Counted from the first letter of the stretch, positions 6,928 through 17,190 are shown. The stretch: 64,000 nucleotides of DNA from JAFGIN01 sp050301235 (GCA_050301235.1 JBNKZD010000233.1:48988-112987), one strand, 5' to 3'. A program made the numbers and translations. The notes: generated by a model not told the origin, from the sequence alone.

Positions 6928-9609
6928 TCAACTCAAAACACTCGCAAGATTATCTATAGTATAAGGCTTTGTAATTGCAGCATGGAAACCATATTTCTGG
7001 TAATCGGTAATCACTTTATCATTTGCATATCCGCTTGACACTATAAATTTTGCTTCAGGATCAATCAACCGAAGCTCATCAATGATATCGACAGCCCCTT
7101 TTCCACCATGGACAGTCAGGTCTAAAATTATTGCTTTAAATTTGATACTCTTTTCAATGTGCTCTTTTACTGCCTGAAGAGCATGGTCGCCATTTTCGGT
7201 GAGAATGCATTCGTAACCGAGGTGATTAAGAACCTTTTTAATACTTAATCTGATAGTCTCTTCATCATCCATGAGAAGTATATTGTGCTGAGACTCAGAA
7301 AGTGATGTTGATTGATTGAGAGTGTCCGCAGGCGGGTCTTCTGATGCCGGTAAAAAAACATTGAAAACGGTGCCACTTTCAATTGCGGATTCAACGGTAA
7401 TATGGCCACCCTGTTTTTGAACAATGGCAAATGCAGTTGTAAGGCCAAGACCATTAGAAGAGTTTCGGGTTGAAAAATAAGGGTCAAAAATGCGATGAAG
7501 AATAGCTTTGTCAATACCCTCACCAGTGTCTGAAATTGAAATACAAACATATTTCCCGGGTTTGACAGGTAAATTGTGAGATAGTGTAATATCAATGTTG
7601 CGTGCTTTGACAAGGATGCTGCCTCCTTCCGGCATAGCTTCATCGGCATTGTTTATTATATTATTCAACACCTGATCAAATTGACCTCTGTCAATGACCA
7701 CTTTCCAGAGATCTTCATCGAGTTCCAGTTTATAATCTGATTTTGAATCACTGAGATAGAATCCAACTGAGTTTTCAATAAATTCTTTAACTGAGATTTT
7801 TTCACGTGTCTGGCTGCCTGTTTTAGAGAAGATAAGAAGTTGTTTAGTAAGATTAGATGCTCTGAATGCCGCTTTTTCTGCATTAGTTATCAGTTGCGCT
7901 GTTTCTTCATTGGGAGGAAGTTCCATTTTTGCCATGAAGAGGTTGGTGACGATGCTTGTCAGAAGATTGTTAAAGTCATGCGCTATTCCTCCTGCAAGCA
8001 GATTGATTGATTCAAGTTTACGTGCTTTAAACAGCTCTTCTTCAAGGACAATTCGTTCAGTAATATCTCTGACAGCCATTACATAGCCGACTTTGTTCCC
8101 TGCATTATCGAAAATCGGAGCTGCCTGTTCAGCCACTCTGTATTTAATACCTTCTTTGGAGATAATTGTTGAATGATTATTTACAGGGCCTTTGGCTGAA
8201 GACTCTTGCATCAGTATAGCTAGTGCATGTATTCCCGGTGTATTCTCATGCTGATTATCCTGGGTGCACATGTAAACTTCATTCGTGTACTTACCCGCAG
8301 CTTCATTCTGAGTCCATCCGGTGAGGTGTTCTGCTGCAGGATTCATCGAAATGATGCAGCCCAGACTGTCGGTTGTGATCACTCCATCACCGATAGATTC
8401 AAGTGTTACCGAAAGCCATTCTTTTTCAGCTGCCAGTCGAGCATCGAACTTCAATTGTTCCTCAATGCGAATCTGCAACTGTTCGTTAGCAATCCGCAGT
8501 TCCTGAGTGCGTTCTTCTATTCGTTTCTCAAGTTCATCACGTGCATTCTGAAGTTCCTTCTCGTTTTTTTCCCGTTCAGAAATATCTCTTCCGATAAAGA
8601 CAATGCCACTCAGTTTATTTTCATGATTGCGAAGGACCGACCAGGAGAGCGAAATCGGAATCGTTTCACCGCTCTTTTTTCTGAAATAGGTACCGAAATC
8701 GCTGACGATACCACTCCTTAGAAGGCGCGTTACGGAGTCTTCCCCTGAAGTAAACTTACCAATAATAACTTCCGGGTGCTTCCCCAATAGCTCGTGTTCA
8801 GTATAGCCAAGCATAGTGAGAAGAGCATTGTTAACAATTTCAATCTTTCGGTCGATATTGACAACAATAAGTGCATCAGACATAGTCTTTACAATAATTC
8901 CAGCCGCATCTTCAGGGCTCAATGCGAATAATTTAAACCGGTAAAGAGCAACATAAGTAAAAACTACTGATATAGAAAAAGAAGTCGTGGTCATTTCAGG
9001 CACTTTAATTTCGAAAAGCGGCAATAACCACTCTGTAATGAATGCACAGATAATAGTAATTGAAACTCCATAGATGATAAAGAGTGTCTGTTTTTTGCTG
9101 CCAGGCTTTGTTAAATTGCTGTAGTGACGTATCAAAAGAAATAAACCAGCAGCGATTACAGTGGCTGAAGCTGTAGTGGCGATATGATACAGGGGGGGCT
9201 GTGGGATCTGATAGCCCCATCCCCACCAATAACGAACCGGAATAAACGTAAAAACGAATATATCCTGAAAAATAAACAAAATTGCCAATGCATACGTGAA
9301 AGGAAGAACCATTTTTTTTAGTATCCGGTTCTGGTTACCGGTAAAAAGAAGAATAAAATGGAAATACAGAGGTGCAATCAGTGGCCAAATTGAGTTTATT
9401 ATTTCCCAGAATGAAGCACGATAGGCAGTTTCGGATTGCCGGTACAGAAATTCTGCAAGAGCCCAAAAAGAAAATGCAAAGCACAATAGGGCAAAAGCCC
9501 GTACCTGGGGTGTTTTGTTTTTCCGAAAAATTGCATTAATTGCAACTGAAAAACAAATTACCGCCGAAAGAAGGGATAATAGAGAGAAGAGTATCACAAT
9601 CTTTCCCAA
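6928..9609 (-). CDS. Hybrid sensor histidine kinase with 7-TM input, two PAS domains and receiver
   Basis: 893 residues, membrane bound. In order: about seven hydrophobic segments in residues 1-225 (a histidine-kinase 7TM-type N-terminus), PAS near 235-345 (ending in GRDISERE), a coiled coil rich in E, R and Q at 345-395, a second PAS near 400-520 (VRDITER), then the phosphoacceptor block GGIAHDFNNLLT with His near 544. The ATPase domain follows with NNIINNADEAM, DTGEGID and GLGLTTAFAIVQ, then a receiver near 775-893 with ILLMDDEE, acceptor Asp in AIILDLTVHGG and ITKPY. The first codon appears to be TTG; a GTG four codons later is also possible. No partner regulator is adjacent, so its output is unknown. 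Confidence 0.93.
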   Translation of the reverse strand: MGKIVILFSLLSLLSAVICFSVAINAIFRKNKTPQVRAFALLCFAFSFWALAEFLYRQSETAYRASFWEIINSIWPLIAPLYFHFILLFTGNQNRILKKMVLPFTYALAILFIFQDIFVFTFIPVRYWWGWGYQIPQPPLYHIATTASATVIAAGLFLLIRHYSNLTKPGSKKQTLFIIYGVSITIICAFITEWLLPLFEIKVPEMTTTSFSISVVFTYVALYRFKLFALSPEDAAGIIVKTMSDALIVVNIDRKIEIVNNALLTMLGYTEHELLGKHPEVIIGKFTSGEDSVTRLLRSGIVSDFGTYFRKKSGETIPISLSWSVLRNHENKLSGIVFIGRDISEREKNEKELQNARDELEKRIEERTQELRIANEQLQIRIEEQLKFDARLAAEKEWLSVTLESIGDGVITTDSLGCIISMNPAAEHLTGWTQNEAAGKYTNEVYMCTQDNQHENTPGIHALAILMQESSAKGPVNNHSTIISKEGIKYRVAEQAAPIFDNAGNKVGYVMAVRDITERIVLEEELFKARKLESINLLAGGIAHDFNNLLTSIVTNLFMAKMELPPNEETAQLITNAEKAAFRASNLTKQLLIFSKTGSQTREKISVKEFIENSVGFYLSDSKSDYKLELDEDLWKVVIDRGQFDQVLNNIINNADEAMPEGGSILVKARNIDITLSHNLPVKPGKYVCISISDTGEGIDKAILHRIFDPYFSTRNSSNGLGLTTAFAIVQKQGGHITVESAIESGTVFNVFLPASEDPPADTLNQSTSLSESQHNILLMDDEETIRLSIKKVLNHLGYECILTENGDHALQAVKEHIEKSIKFKAIILDLTVHGGKGAVDIIDELRLIDPEAKFIVSSGYANDKVITDYQKYGFHAAITKPYTIDNLASVLS

Positions 9610-9842
9610 AAATTAAAGTTTTACATCACAGCTACGATTTCTTGAAGTTTTACCTTCTTACATTGTATCTTAGTGATACAACATTTTAAATCTATTTTAT
9701 TATAGACGTACTATTAGGGCTCAGGGTTTTACTATTTTTGCACATATGGTATTTTAATTACCACTTTATTAATAGTGATCAAGAGTGCAATACATATTTT
9801 TAGAGAATCAGGTACAATTTTGGCCAAGGTACGTATCGACAA

Positions 9843-11456
9843 GTGAATAGTAAAAAAGAAATCCTGATTTCTATAATTATCGTGCACTACAAAGTACCTG
9901 AGTGTCTTCGTGAGGCAATTCATTCGATCTATCAGGCTGACCTGCATGAGAAAACAGAGATAATTGTTGTCGATAATGCCTCAAACGATAATTCATCCCA
10001 GATTACAAAAACCGAATTCCCCGATGTAACCTGGATTCAGCTGAAACAGAATATCGGCTTTGGAAAAGCATGCAATATTGGTGCAAAACATGCTTCCGGA
10101 AAATACATCCTCTTATTAAATCCCGATACGGTTATAAGTAAAACTACACTTTCGGTTGCGTACAATCTCCTTGAAAATCGGCCGGATATAGGGTTAATGG
10201 GGCCAAAAATTCTAAATCCGGATGGAACACTTCAGGCAAGTTGCAGGCGGAGCTTTCCAACTCCTGCGGTTGCGATTTTTTATTTTACAGGGCTGTCAAG
10301 ACTTTTCCCTAAAAGTAAGTTACTCAGTCGCTACCATATGACCTTTATGGATCCCGATCAATCCGGGGAACTGGAAGCAATTTCAGGCTCTTTTATGTTT
10401 CTCAGAAGATCGCTTTTCAACGAAATCAACGGTTTTGATGAGATCTTTTTCATGTATGGTGAAGATCTGGATATATGCTGGAGAATCCGGGAAAAGGGAT
10501 TTAAAATATGGTATGAACCTTCCACACAGATTATTCACCGAAAAGGCCGCAGCAGTGCTAAAAATGTCATTCGATCACGAATCGCTTTTTATGAAGCCAT
10601 GGTGCTATTTCTTAAAAAATATCGGTTTTCAGGAGTGTTTCCGACATGGTTCATTTTTTTAGGTATACTTCTTCAGGCCTCTCTGAATATCGGGACTATT
10701 CTTTTTAAATATAGTGTAGCTGCACTGATCGATGTGATATTCATTAACAGTGTTGTCTATCTGAATATTCTTTTTCGGTTTAAGTCTCAAAGTCCATATA
10801 GTAACCATCAGACAGTTATTCCACTGATTGGTGCCCATCTCTTAGTATCGGCAATTTTTTTGATTATATATGCCTATAATGGAGTTTATTCAAAGAAGCG
10901 TTATACTGTATCAAACACCTTTTTTTCCAGCTTGTTTGCATCACTGACATTTTTATCATGTATATATTTTGTGAAATCAATGGCTTTTTCGAGAATTGCA
11001 TTCGCATTCTCAACAATTTCTATTACACTTGTACTGATGGGCTGGAGAGAAGTCGTTCCCAGGGTTATCAGTAGATTTCGAAAGATACTTATTCCGCCAG
11101 AGCGAATTATAATAGCGGGTGCAGGTGCGGTTTCATTTAAAATCATAAAAAATATTGAAAATGATAAATCGGGGACGATTACGGGTATCTTATGGACTGA
11201 TGAGAGTCCGGTACCACCAGAATATGAGGGATATCCTGTGCTTGGGAAGATAAGTGATATGTCATCAATTCTCCACAGGTATAAAACCGATATGCTCCTG
11301 ATGGCAACATCACAACCCTGGTATTCGTATGTAATTGAATTGCTCTCATCTAAAAAAGTAAAAAATTTGACTATTAAATGGGTTCACCAGGATATATTTA
11401 AGACATGTGATGAAAAATTGCCGGAAAAAATACCGTTGCTTGATTTTTCCATATAG
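9843..11456 (+). CDS. GT2 glycosyltransferase fused to the membrane/CoA-binding-like half of a WcaJ/PglC-type protein
   Basis: 537 residues, GTG start. Residues 5-235 form a rhamnosyltransferase-like GT2 domain, with IIVHYKVPECL at the start, LLLNPDTVI near 95 as the metal-binding motif, GSFMFLRRSLFNEINGFDE and GEDLDICWRIREKGF. Transmembrane helices follow from about 265 to 410, including YNGVYSKKRY. A Rossmann-like segment begins IIIAGAGAVSFKIIKNIE near residue 422. This second half matches the N-terminal region of polyprenyl-phosphate hexose-1-phosphate transferases, but their catalytic domain is absent. It leads a same-strand series with dinG, lptE and lipoproteins, which suggests glycan assembly at the envelope. 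The fused half may anchor the enzyme or sense a nucleotide sugar. Confidence 0.82.
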   Translation: MNSKKEILISIIIVHYKVPECLREAIHSIYQADLHEKTEIIVVDNASNDNSSQITKTEFPDVTWIQLKQNIGFGKACNIGAKHASGKYILLLNPDTVISKTTLSVAYNLLENRPDIGLMGPKILNPDGTLQASCRRSFPTPAVAIFYFTGLSRLFPKSKLLSRYHMTFMDPDQSGELEAISGSFMFLRRSLFNEINGFDEIFFMYGEDLDICWRIREKGFKIWYEPSTQIIHRKGRSSAKNVIRSRIAFYEAMVLFLKKYRFSGVFPTWFIFLGILLQASLNIGTILFKYSVAALIDVIFINSVVYLNILFRFKSQSPYSNHQTVIPLIGAHLLVSAIFLIIYAYNGVYSKKRYTVSNTFFSSLFASLTFLSCIYFVKSMAFSRIAFAFSTISITLVLMGWREVVPRVISRFRKILIPPERIIIAGAGAVSFKIIKNIENDKSGTITGILWTDESPVPPEYEGYPVLGKISDMSSILHRYKTDMLLMATSQPWYSYVIELLSSKKVKNLTIKWVHQDIFKTCDEKLPEKIPLLDFSI

Positions 11457-11495
11457 CGCTGTTTTGAGTACTACATTTTAACATTGTGAGAATAG

Positions 11496-14426
11496 ATGCC
11501 CAGATTATCTGATTTGTTATCTGACAGTTCAAAAAAAGAGTTGATTTCCGAAGCAAAAAAAAAGGAATTGCAGCAAAAAAAGGCAAAACCTGCTCCTCAA
11601 AAGCCTCAAATGGCGACGAAACCATTCCATAAAAACGATACAGTTCATTTTCCTGTACCTGATTTTATCGCCCTTGATGTTGAAACGACAGGGCTGGATT
11701 TTAAGTCTGACAGGATAATCGAGATTGGTGCGGTTAAATTCATTGATGGAAAAGCGGCGGGTGAGTTCTCAACCTTCGTTAATGCAGGAGTTGAGATTCC
11801 ACCTCATATAACCGATCTCACCAGTATTAAAAATGAGGATATCGCTACGGCACCGACATTTTCTGATGTTGCTGATCAACTGCTGCAATTTATTGGAAAC
11901 TTCCCGCTGTGTGGTCATCAGGTTGAATTTGATACTACGTTTATCAATGAGGAGTTCAAACGGATTCATCGTGAGACATTATCACGTCAACTTATTGATA
12001 CTGCACTCTTTTCGAGAATTTTACTGGGACCCGATCAGCGTTATTCGCTCAAATCGGTAAGTGAATTTCTTGAAGTCAATCTTAATAATGCTCATCGTGC
12101 GCTCAATGATGCGCGTGCTTCCGGAGAAGTCGCTGTGACGCTGATTCCAAAAATCGCCAAACTGCCGCTTCATATTCGTCAGACTCTTGCATATGTTGCA
12201 CCGACATCTTTCTTTAAGGGTCTGATTATAAAGTCGTTAGGTCACAATAGGCCAACAGTGATTATTGAAAGACAACGAAGCGCCAGGACACAAGCGCGCC
12301 TTAATGAGCCAGAAAGCTATCAAGTGATTGATTCAAAAGATGTTGAGAACGTTTTTTCTGAAAATGGATCGTTAAGAAAAGCTATCGAAACATTTATCTA
12401 TCGGGCTCCTCAGGAGCAGATGGCTCGTAAGGTTGCTGATGCACTCAATGACCAATCAATCCTCGTGGCAGAAGCTGGAACCGGGACTGGTAAGTCATTG
12501 GCATATCTTGTTCCTGCAGCACTCTGGGCATTAAAAAACAAATGCAGGGTAGTCGTTTCAACTCGAACAAAAAATCTCCAGGACCAACTTATTTCCAAAG
12601 ATCTGCCTTTAGTTAGAGAAATTACCAGCAAAAATCTTTCTTATTCTGTTTTAAAGGGTCGGTCCAACTATATATGTCTCAGCCAGTGGAAGAGAGTATT
12701 AACAGGTGAAGTCGGCAATCTTTCTCCCCGGGAACGTTTTGCGATCCTTCCTTTAATCCCCTGGGTTGAAATGACTGAGACCGGGGATATTGAAGAACAG
12801 AATCAATTTAACCCAAAGTGGTTTAATAAGATATGGAATGTTATTTCTTCAGAGAGCCATGAATGCAGGGGGCGGCGATGCAGCCATTTTCAGAGCTGTT
12901 TTTATCAGAATGCCCGTGCTAAAGCATTGTCATCAAATATTTTAGTGATTAATCATGCTCTTTTCTATTCTGACCTTTGTTCTGGGAACTCGTTTCTTGG
13001 GCAGATTGGTTCAATTATTTTTGATGAAGCGCATCACCTTGAGTCTTCAGGACATAGATTTCTGCGGGTTGAACTTGATACGAGCCGGATAAACTTGTTA
13101 ATTGAAGTGCTGAACATTCTCGTATTACACATCGGTGAACTTCAGGAAGAGAAGCAGATCTATGCTATTGGCAAAGAGTTACGTTCGCTTTTAAAACATT
13201 TCAGAAAGCATTCCCAGGATTTTCTTCACGAGCTTTCATCATGGGCGGCACAACAACAGAACCTTAATGAGTTTCAGATCGGGTATGATACAACATTATT
13301 CAGTGGTCTTTTAAGAGCTGCAGTATTTGAACATACAGTGAGTGAAATTGCCGATCAGTTATATGCACTGAAACAGGCGATAGCAGCACATGCTCAGGCG
13401 GATGCTTTTGCTGAGCTCGAGGAAGAAGCGGTGACATGTTCAGAGCGCATTTCGCAGCTTAAAGCTGACTATCTCTATTTATCTCAAGCAGTTACTGAAG
13501 ATCATGTGTTCTGGCTTGAAGGTAACCTTGAGCGTGGATGGGTGAAAGCGTGTGGAGTTCCGCTGGATATCAGTGGGATACTCTCGGAGGTCTGGTCGAA
13601 ATGTACCGGTGGAATAGTTTTCACATCAGCTACTCTATCTGTTTCAAAATCAGTAAGTTACTTTAAAAAAGGCTCGGGAATCATTGCTCATGAAAGTAAG
13701 GTTTCTGAGCACTTTTTCAAGAGTCCTTTTGGTGCACACCAGATGATTATGGGTGCTCCCGCAGCTGCACCAGAGCCGGACGGCCCGGATTATCCAAAGT
13801 ATGTTGCACAATCTATCAGTAGAATTTACAATGAGTTACATAAAAACATGCTTGTTCTGTTCACGTCAGCCTCTATGCTGGATGCTGTCTATGGTTTTCT
13901 TAGAAGTGATCAATCAATTGATAATCATAAGCTGCTAGCGCAGGGTACCAGTGGAGCTCGTCATGCGATTCTGGATCAGTTCAAGAAAAACAATGGTATG
14001 ATACTGCTTGGTACCGATAGTTTCTGGGAAGGGATCGATGTTCCCGGTGAAGCGTGTGAAGTCGTTGTTATTCCAAGACTTCCGTTCCCTGTTCCAACAC
14101 ATCCACTTACTCAGGCTGTGTCAAAGAGGATGGAAGCACTCAATGGCGAGTCGTTCTTCTCCTATTCAATCCCTGAAGCTGTTATCAAGTTTCGTCAGGG
14201 GGCAGGGCGGCTGATTCGAACAAGTACCGATAGAGGAGCTCTTGTTGTTCTGGATAGCAGAATCATCTCTAAAGGGTATGGAAAACAATTTGTCAGGTCA
14301 CTTGAGGGTGATTTCAGAACTTTTTCGGATAGTAACACAATGGTTGCGTCGATAAAAGAATTTTTCGATAATCCCGATAGCCAGGTACAGTCATCAGAGC
14401 GGTATGTAGCACTGGAGGATGTGTGA
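11496..14426 (+). CDS. dinG: DinG-family helicase with N-terminal DEDDh exonuclease
   Basis: 976 residues. Residues 50-225 are a DnaQ-like 3'-5' exonuclease with ALDVETTGLD, a central GHQVEFDTTF block and HRALNDARA near 200. The helicase part has Walker A AGTGTGKS near 327, DEAH at about 510, the four iron-sulfur cysteines (YICLSQW, then CRGRRCSHFQSC), GTDSFWEGIDVPG near 840 and QGAGRLIR near 905. This exonuclease-helicase architecture is the type found in Gram-positive DinG proteins. The role is unwinding or trimming of damaged or structured DNA. The end overlaps the lptE start by four bases (GTGA), an unusual partnership that ties a repair gene to envelope genes. Confidence 0.93.
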   Translation: MPRLSDLLSDSSKKELISEAKKKELQQKKAKPAPQKPQMATKPFHKNDTVHFPVPDFIALDVETTGLDFKSDRIIEIGAVKFIDGKAAGEFSTFVNAGVEIPPHITDLTSIKNEDIATAPTFSDVADQLLQFIGNFPLCGHQVEFDTTFINEEFKRIHRETLSRQLIDTALFSRILLGPDQRYSLKSVSEFLEVNLNNAHRALNDARASGEVAVTLIPKIAKLPLHIRQTLAYVAPTSFFKGLIIKSLGHNRPTVIIERQRSARTQARLNEPESYQVIDSKDVENVFSENGSLRKAIETFIYRAPQEQMARKVADALNDQSILVAEAGTGTGKSLAYLVPAALWALKNKCRVVVSTRTKNLQDQLISKDLPLVREITSKNLSYSVLKGRSNYICLSQWKRVLTGEVGNLSPRERFAILPLIPWVEMTETGDIEEQNQFNPKWFNKIWNVISSESHECRGRRCSHFQSCFYQNARAKALSSNILVINHALFYSDLCSGNSFLGQIGSIIFDEAHHLESSGHRFLRVELDTSRINLLIEVLNILVLHIGELQEEKQIYAIGKELRSLLKHFRKHSQDFLHELSSWAAQQQNLNEFQIGYDTTLFSGLLRAAVFEHTVSEIADQLYALKQAIAAHAQADAFAELEEEAVTCSERISQLKADYLYLSQAVTEDHVFWLEGNLERGWVKACGVPLDISGILSEVWSKCTGGIVFTSATLSVSKSVSYFKKGSGIIAHESKVSEHFFKSPFGAHQMIMGAPAAAPEPDGPDYPKYVAQSISRIYNELHKNMLVLFTSASMLDAVYGFLRSDQSIDNHKLLAQGTSGARHAILDQFKKNNGMILLGTDSFWEGIDVPGEACEVVVIPRLPFPVPTHPLTQAVSKRMEALNGESFFSYSIPEAVIKFRQGAGRLIRTSTDRGALVVLDSRIISKGYGKQFVRSLEGDFRTFSDSNTMVASIKEFFDNPDSQVQSSERYVALEDV

Positions 14427-14923
14427 GAGTAAAGATAAATTTTCTTAATGTATTTATAATCAGTATTTTATCTGGTTGTGGTGTGTATACATTCAACGGA
14501 TCCACGTTGCCATCATACATTAAAACTATTGATATTCCGTTATTTAAAAATATTTCCCTTGAACCCGAAATCGCAGAGGAGATCACAACTGAAATCAGCA
14601 AAAAGGTGGCCGGTGATGGGTTGTTACGGGTTATAACTGAGCGGGGTGATGCTACCCTGTTTGGTGAAGTAAGCAAGTATTCCAATGAACCCTATACTTA
14701 CGGTACGACAGAAACGCGTAAAGTCAATGTAGATCAATACATTGTGCGTATTACTGTTGATGTTGATTTTCTTGATAATAAGAAAGATAAATCTATGTTC
14801 AAGGGGCCGGTAACCGGTGAAGGGATCTATAATTTTTCAACTGAACAGGAGAAAACCGGAAGAGCTAAAGCGGTTTCTGATCTTGTGAGAAAGATACTTG
14901 AAAAATCAATTCAAAGCTGGTAG
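14423..14923 (+). CDS. lptE: LptE-like LPS-assembly lipoprotein
   Basis: 166 residues, GTG start overlapping the dinG stop. A signal peptide ends in a lipobox ILSGC (Cys19), followed directly by GVYTFNGSTLPSYIKTI, the conserved beginning of LptE proteins in Bacteroidetes- and Fibrobacter-like bacteria. The mid-part IPLFKNISLEPEIAEEITTE and the late V.VDFLD segment also fit the family. LptE plugs the LptD barrel and helps insert lipopolysaccharide into the outer membrane. Its presence shows a Gram-negative envelope. lptD is not in the window. Confidence 0.82.
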   Translation: MRVKINFLNVFIISILSGCGVYTFNGSTLPSYIKTIDIPLFKNISLEPEIAEEITTEISKKVAGDGLLRVITERGDATLFGEVSKYSNEPYTYGTTETRKVNVDQYIVRITVDVDFLDNKKDKSMFKGPVTGEGIYNFSTEQEKTGRAKAVSDLVRKILEKSIQSW

Positions 14924-14958
14924 GTTAAACCATAACTTATTTGAAATCAAAGTACTAT

Positions 14959-15687
14959 ATGAAATTAATAAGACAATTTTTTTATACTTCAATGGTTCCG
15001 ATAGCTATCCTGATTACATCCTGTACATCGGTCTATCAGGGAAGAACTGTTGGTAAAGGGAAAATGGCGGTAGAAACTACCTTTGGAGGCCCCATATTAA
15101 CGGATTTGGGCATGCCATTGCCGGTACCGAATCTGTTTACCGGATTGCGGTACGGATTAGGGAACGATCTTGATATCGCAGTTCAATACAATGTCTTAGG
15201 ACCAATTCTACCTGGAATTGATTTAGATCTGATCACTTCTGCGACCTGGATACCAGTACAACCTGGAATCGGCAGGCAATCAAGTACACCGGATAAGGGG
15301 TGGGGTGCTGGTGGAACAGTTGATATTCAATGGGTTACAAATTTTAAAAAGAGTCTGGTGGTGCTTCCATCAGTTGATCTTGTGGGATCATACCGGTACC
15401 GATGGATCAGTTTCTATCTGGGATCCGCAGTTGGGGCCAATTTTTACCGGATCGAGCCTGATGACAGCAAGTTATCGCTAAGCCCCTTTGCCGGTTTTGA
15501 ACTGATTTCATCTAAGCGTTTAAGTTTTGGTGTGAAATGCACAGCATTTGATTTACTCTACAATTACAACGGATCTCAGGCACACTGGGTATATTTTCGT
15601 GAGGACAAAGGAAAACGGGAAAAGAACGCTCCTTTTGGGATATCGATTGGTTTTGGCTACGAAATGAAAAAGAGGGTTACCCAATGA
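14959..15687 (+). CDS. Outer-membrane beta-barrel-like lipoprotein
   Basis: About 242 residues from the ATG at 14959, chosen because the signal peptide MKLIRQFF begins there; an in-frame TTG at 14941 is the alternative. The lipobox is LITSC (Cys22). The rest alternates short amphipathic strands with glycine turns (GLRYGLGNDLDIAVQYNVLG, then SKRLSFGVKC) and ends in IGFGYEMKKR, as in small outer-membrane barrels. No family name is assignable. Its stop overlaps the next start by four bases, so it is co-translated with the hydrolase lipoprotein. Confidence 0.65.
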   Translation: MKLIRQFFYTSMVPIAILITSCTSVYQGRTVGKGKMAVETTFGGPILTDLGMPLPVPNLFTGLRYGLGNDLDIAVQYNVLGPILPGIDLDLITSATWIPVQPGIGRQSSTPDKGWGAGGTVDIQWVTNFKKSLVVLPSVDLVGSYRYRWISFYLGSAVGANFYRIEPDDSKLSLSPFAGFELISSKRLSFGVKCTAFDLLYNYNGSQAHWVYFREDKGKREKNAPFGISIGFGYEMKKRVTQ

Positions 15688-16802
15688 ACAAAACACCTGT
15701 CATTGCTGTAATCTTTTGTTTGATAATAAGTTGTATCAAGTTGGACTTTTTTCTATTTGATGGTGATCCTGCCAAATCGGTCAAATCCGATTATCATGAT
15801 CTTCCGGTATATGTTGGTAACAGTTCTCCACCATGGGTAACCAGTGCTGCAATTGAAAAGGAAATATATCTGACTCCCCAGGGGCAGTTAATTCCTCCAT
15901 CCGAAATTGGAAATTACCAGGATTATATTCATGGTGCGTTTCTACCTGCCCCTGCAACAACAGCTTCTGACAGCTGTCCACTCGCCGGGAAAAATATCAC
16001 ATTTATTTATACCCACGGTAACAGTGGTGATTTGTGGCGGTACTGGTATCGCGCGGTTACGCTATGGAGCTATGGGGCTAATGTTTTTATTTACACCTAT
16101 CGCGGGTACGGATTATCCAAAGGGGAAACAACCAGGGAACATATCAAACAGGATGCTGAAGCAGCTGCTAAGTATGTAAAGGGTAGAAGTGATGTAAATA
16201 ACAATAAGATAGTCGTTTACGGTGTTTCCATGGGTGCACTTACTGCGAGCTACCTTGTTGGTGCTTCCTCATATAAGAATACCTTCGCCGGGGTAGTACT
16301 TGAAGTTGGCCTCGATAAACCTGAGAATATTGTAGCGCAATCATCGGGGGTTAATTTCCCGGATGGGTATTTCCTGGAGGATGAATCCTATAACGGTCTT
16401 GAGTTCATAAAAGGTACGACGATACCAATACTTCATTTTCATGGCCAGAAGGATGAGCGTGTAGTTATTGAACAAGCTCAAAGGTATTATGAAATATTAA
16501 AAGATCGGCCGAACTATACATCATATATAGGTAAAACCAGTGCCCCTGAAGAACAGTGGGTGGCGTTGTCAGCACACGGCAACATGGCCCAGATTGCATT
16601 TAAGGGAAAGAAGCAACTTAGCGATTACTGGGATGATCCCACCAACCCTTCACATTGCTGTGTTAACCCTTTAGAATATGGTGAACCACAATTTAAGGAT
16701 TTTCTGGAAAAAGTAGGAAAAACCACGGGTCCGGAGATGATTCGAACTGCTAATCTTTACAGGGACTTAGTGTGTAAGTGGGTTGTTGCTAATGTAAAGT
16801 GA
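15684..16802 (+). CDS. Alpha/beta-hydrolase lipoprotein
   Basis: 372 residues. A lipobox LIISC puts Cys17 at the mature N-terminus. The fold is clear: YTHGNSGD near 110 forms the oxyanion region, and the nucleophile elbow GVSMG places Ser182. FHGQKDERV supplies Asp257 and SAHGNM supplies His298. The arrangement resembles the BEM46/ABHD13-like family of membrane-tethered hydrolases. The substrate is unknown; an ester or acyl group in the envelope is a guess from the setting behind lptE and a barrel lipoprotein. It is the last gene of the operon and is followed within 31 bases by repeat family A. Confidence 0.85.
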   Translation: MNKTPVIAVIFCLIISCIKLDFFLFDGDPAKSVKSDYHDLPVYVGNSSPPWVTSAAIEKEIYLTPQGQLIPPSEIGNYQDYIHGAFLPAPATTASDSCPLAGKNITFIYTHGNSGDLWRYWYRAVTLWSYGANVFIYTYRGYGLSKGETTREHIKQDAEAAAKYVKGRSDVNNNKIVVYGVSMGALTASYLVGASSYKNTFAGVVLEVGLDKPENIVAQSSGVNFPDGYFLEDESYNGLEFIKGTTIPILHFHGQKDERVVIEQAQRYYEILKDRPNYTSYIGKTSAPEEQWVALSAHGNMAQIAFKGKKQLSDYWDDPTNPSHCCVNPLEYGEPQFKDFLEKVGKTTGPEMIRTANLYRDLVCKWVVANVK

Positions 16803-16833
16803 AATTTCATAATATTTTTATTAAAAGTATATG

Positions 16834-17190
16834 GACGCCCGAGGCGATTTAGTGTGGGTGAGTGTGATTTGTGAAGCGTTCATCTTCTGTGAACCCACAC
16901 TTAGTGGCATTAGATGTCGTCGGAAGGGGAGTTGAAGCATAGTTCTCATGGTTTGCGTTCGCTTCAACATGTCAGCCCTAGTGTGCCTGTTTAAGAAAAA
17001 TCGCTTATCAGAAACTTTTTCCATCCGCTACCCTAAAACGAAATACATGAACCCAGCGATATCTGTGGCGAATACACAGGGTACTGGGTGTTGGTTCACA
17101 AAGGCAGCGGCGGCCTGGAGGCTGGAGCGTAGTCGAAGTCCACCGAACTCGCTGACCCACACCTTCTCTCTCGGCGAACCATAGTAAAAT
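16834..17190 (+). repeat. Dispersed non-coding repeat family A, copy 2
   Basis: Begins GACGCCCGAGGCGATTTAG and shares the left block with copy 1 to GATGTCGTCGGAAGG (16913-16927). The right block runs from TGGCGAATACACAGGGTACTG (near 17065) to GCGAACCATAG. The central ~120 bases differ from copy 1 and contain GGCTGGAGCGTAGTCGAAGT near 17119, a string common in dispersed bacterial repeats. No credible frame is present. The element lies directly behind a stop codon and could act in transcript ends or be a mobile remnant. Confidence 0.8.
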
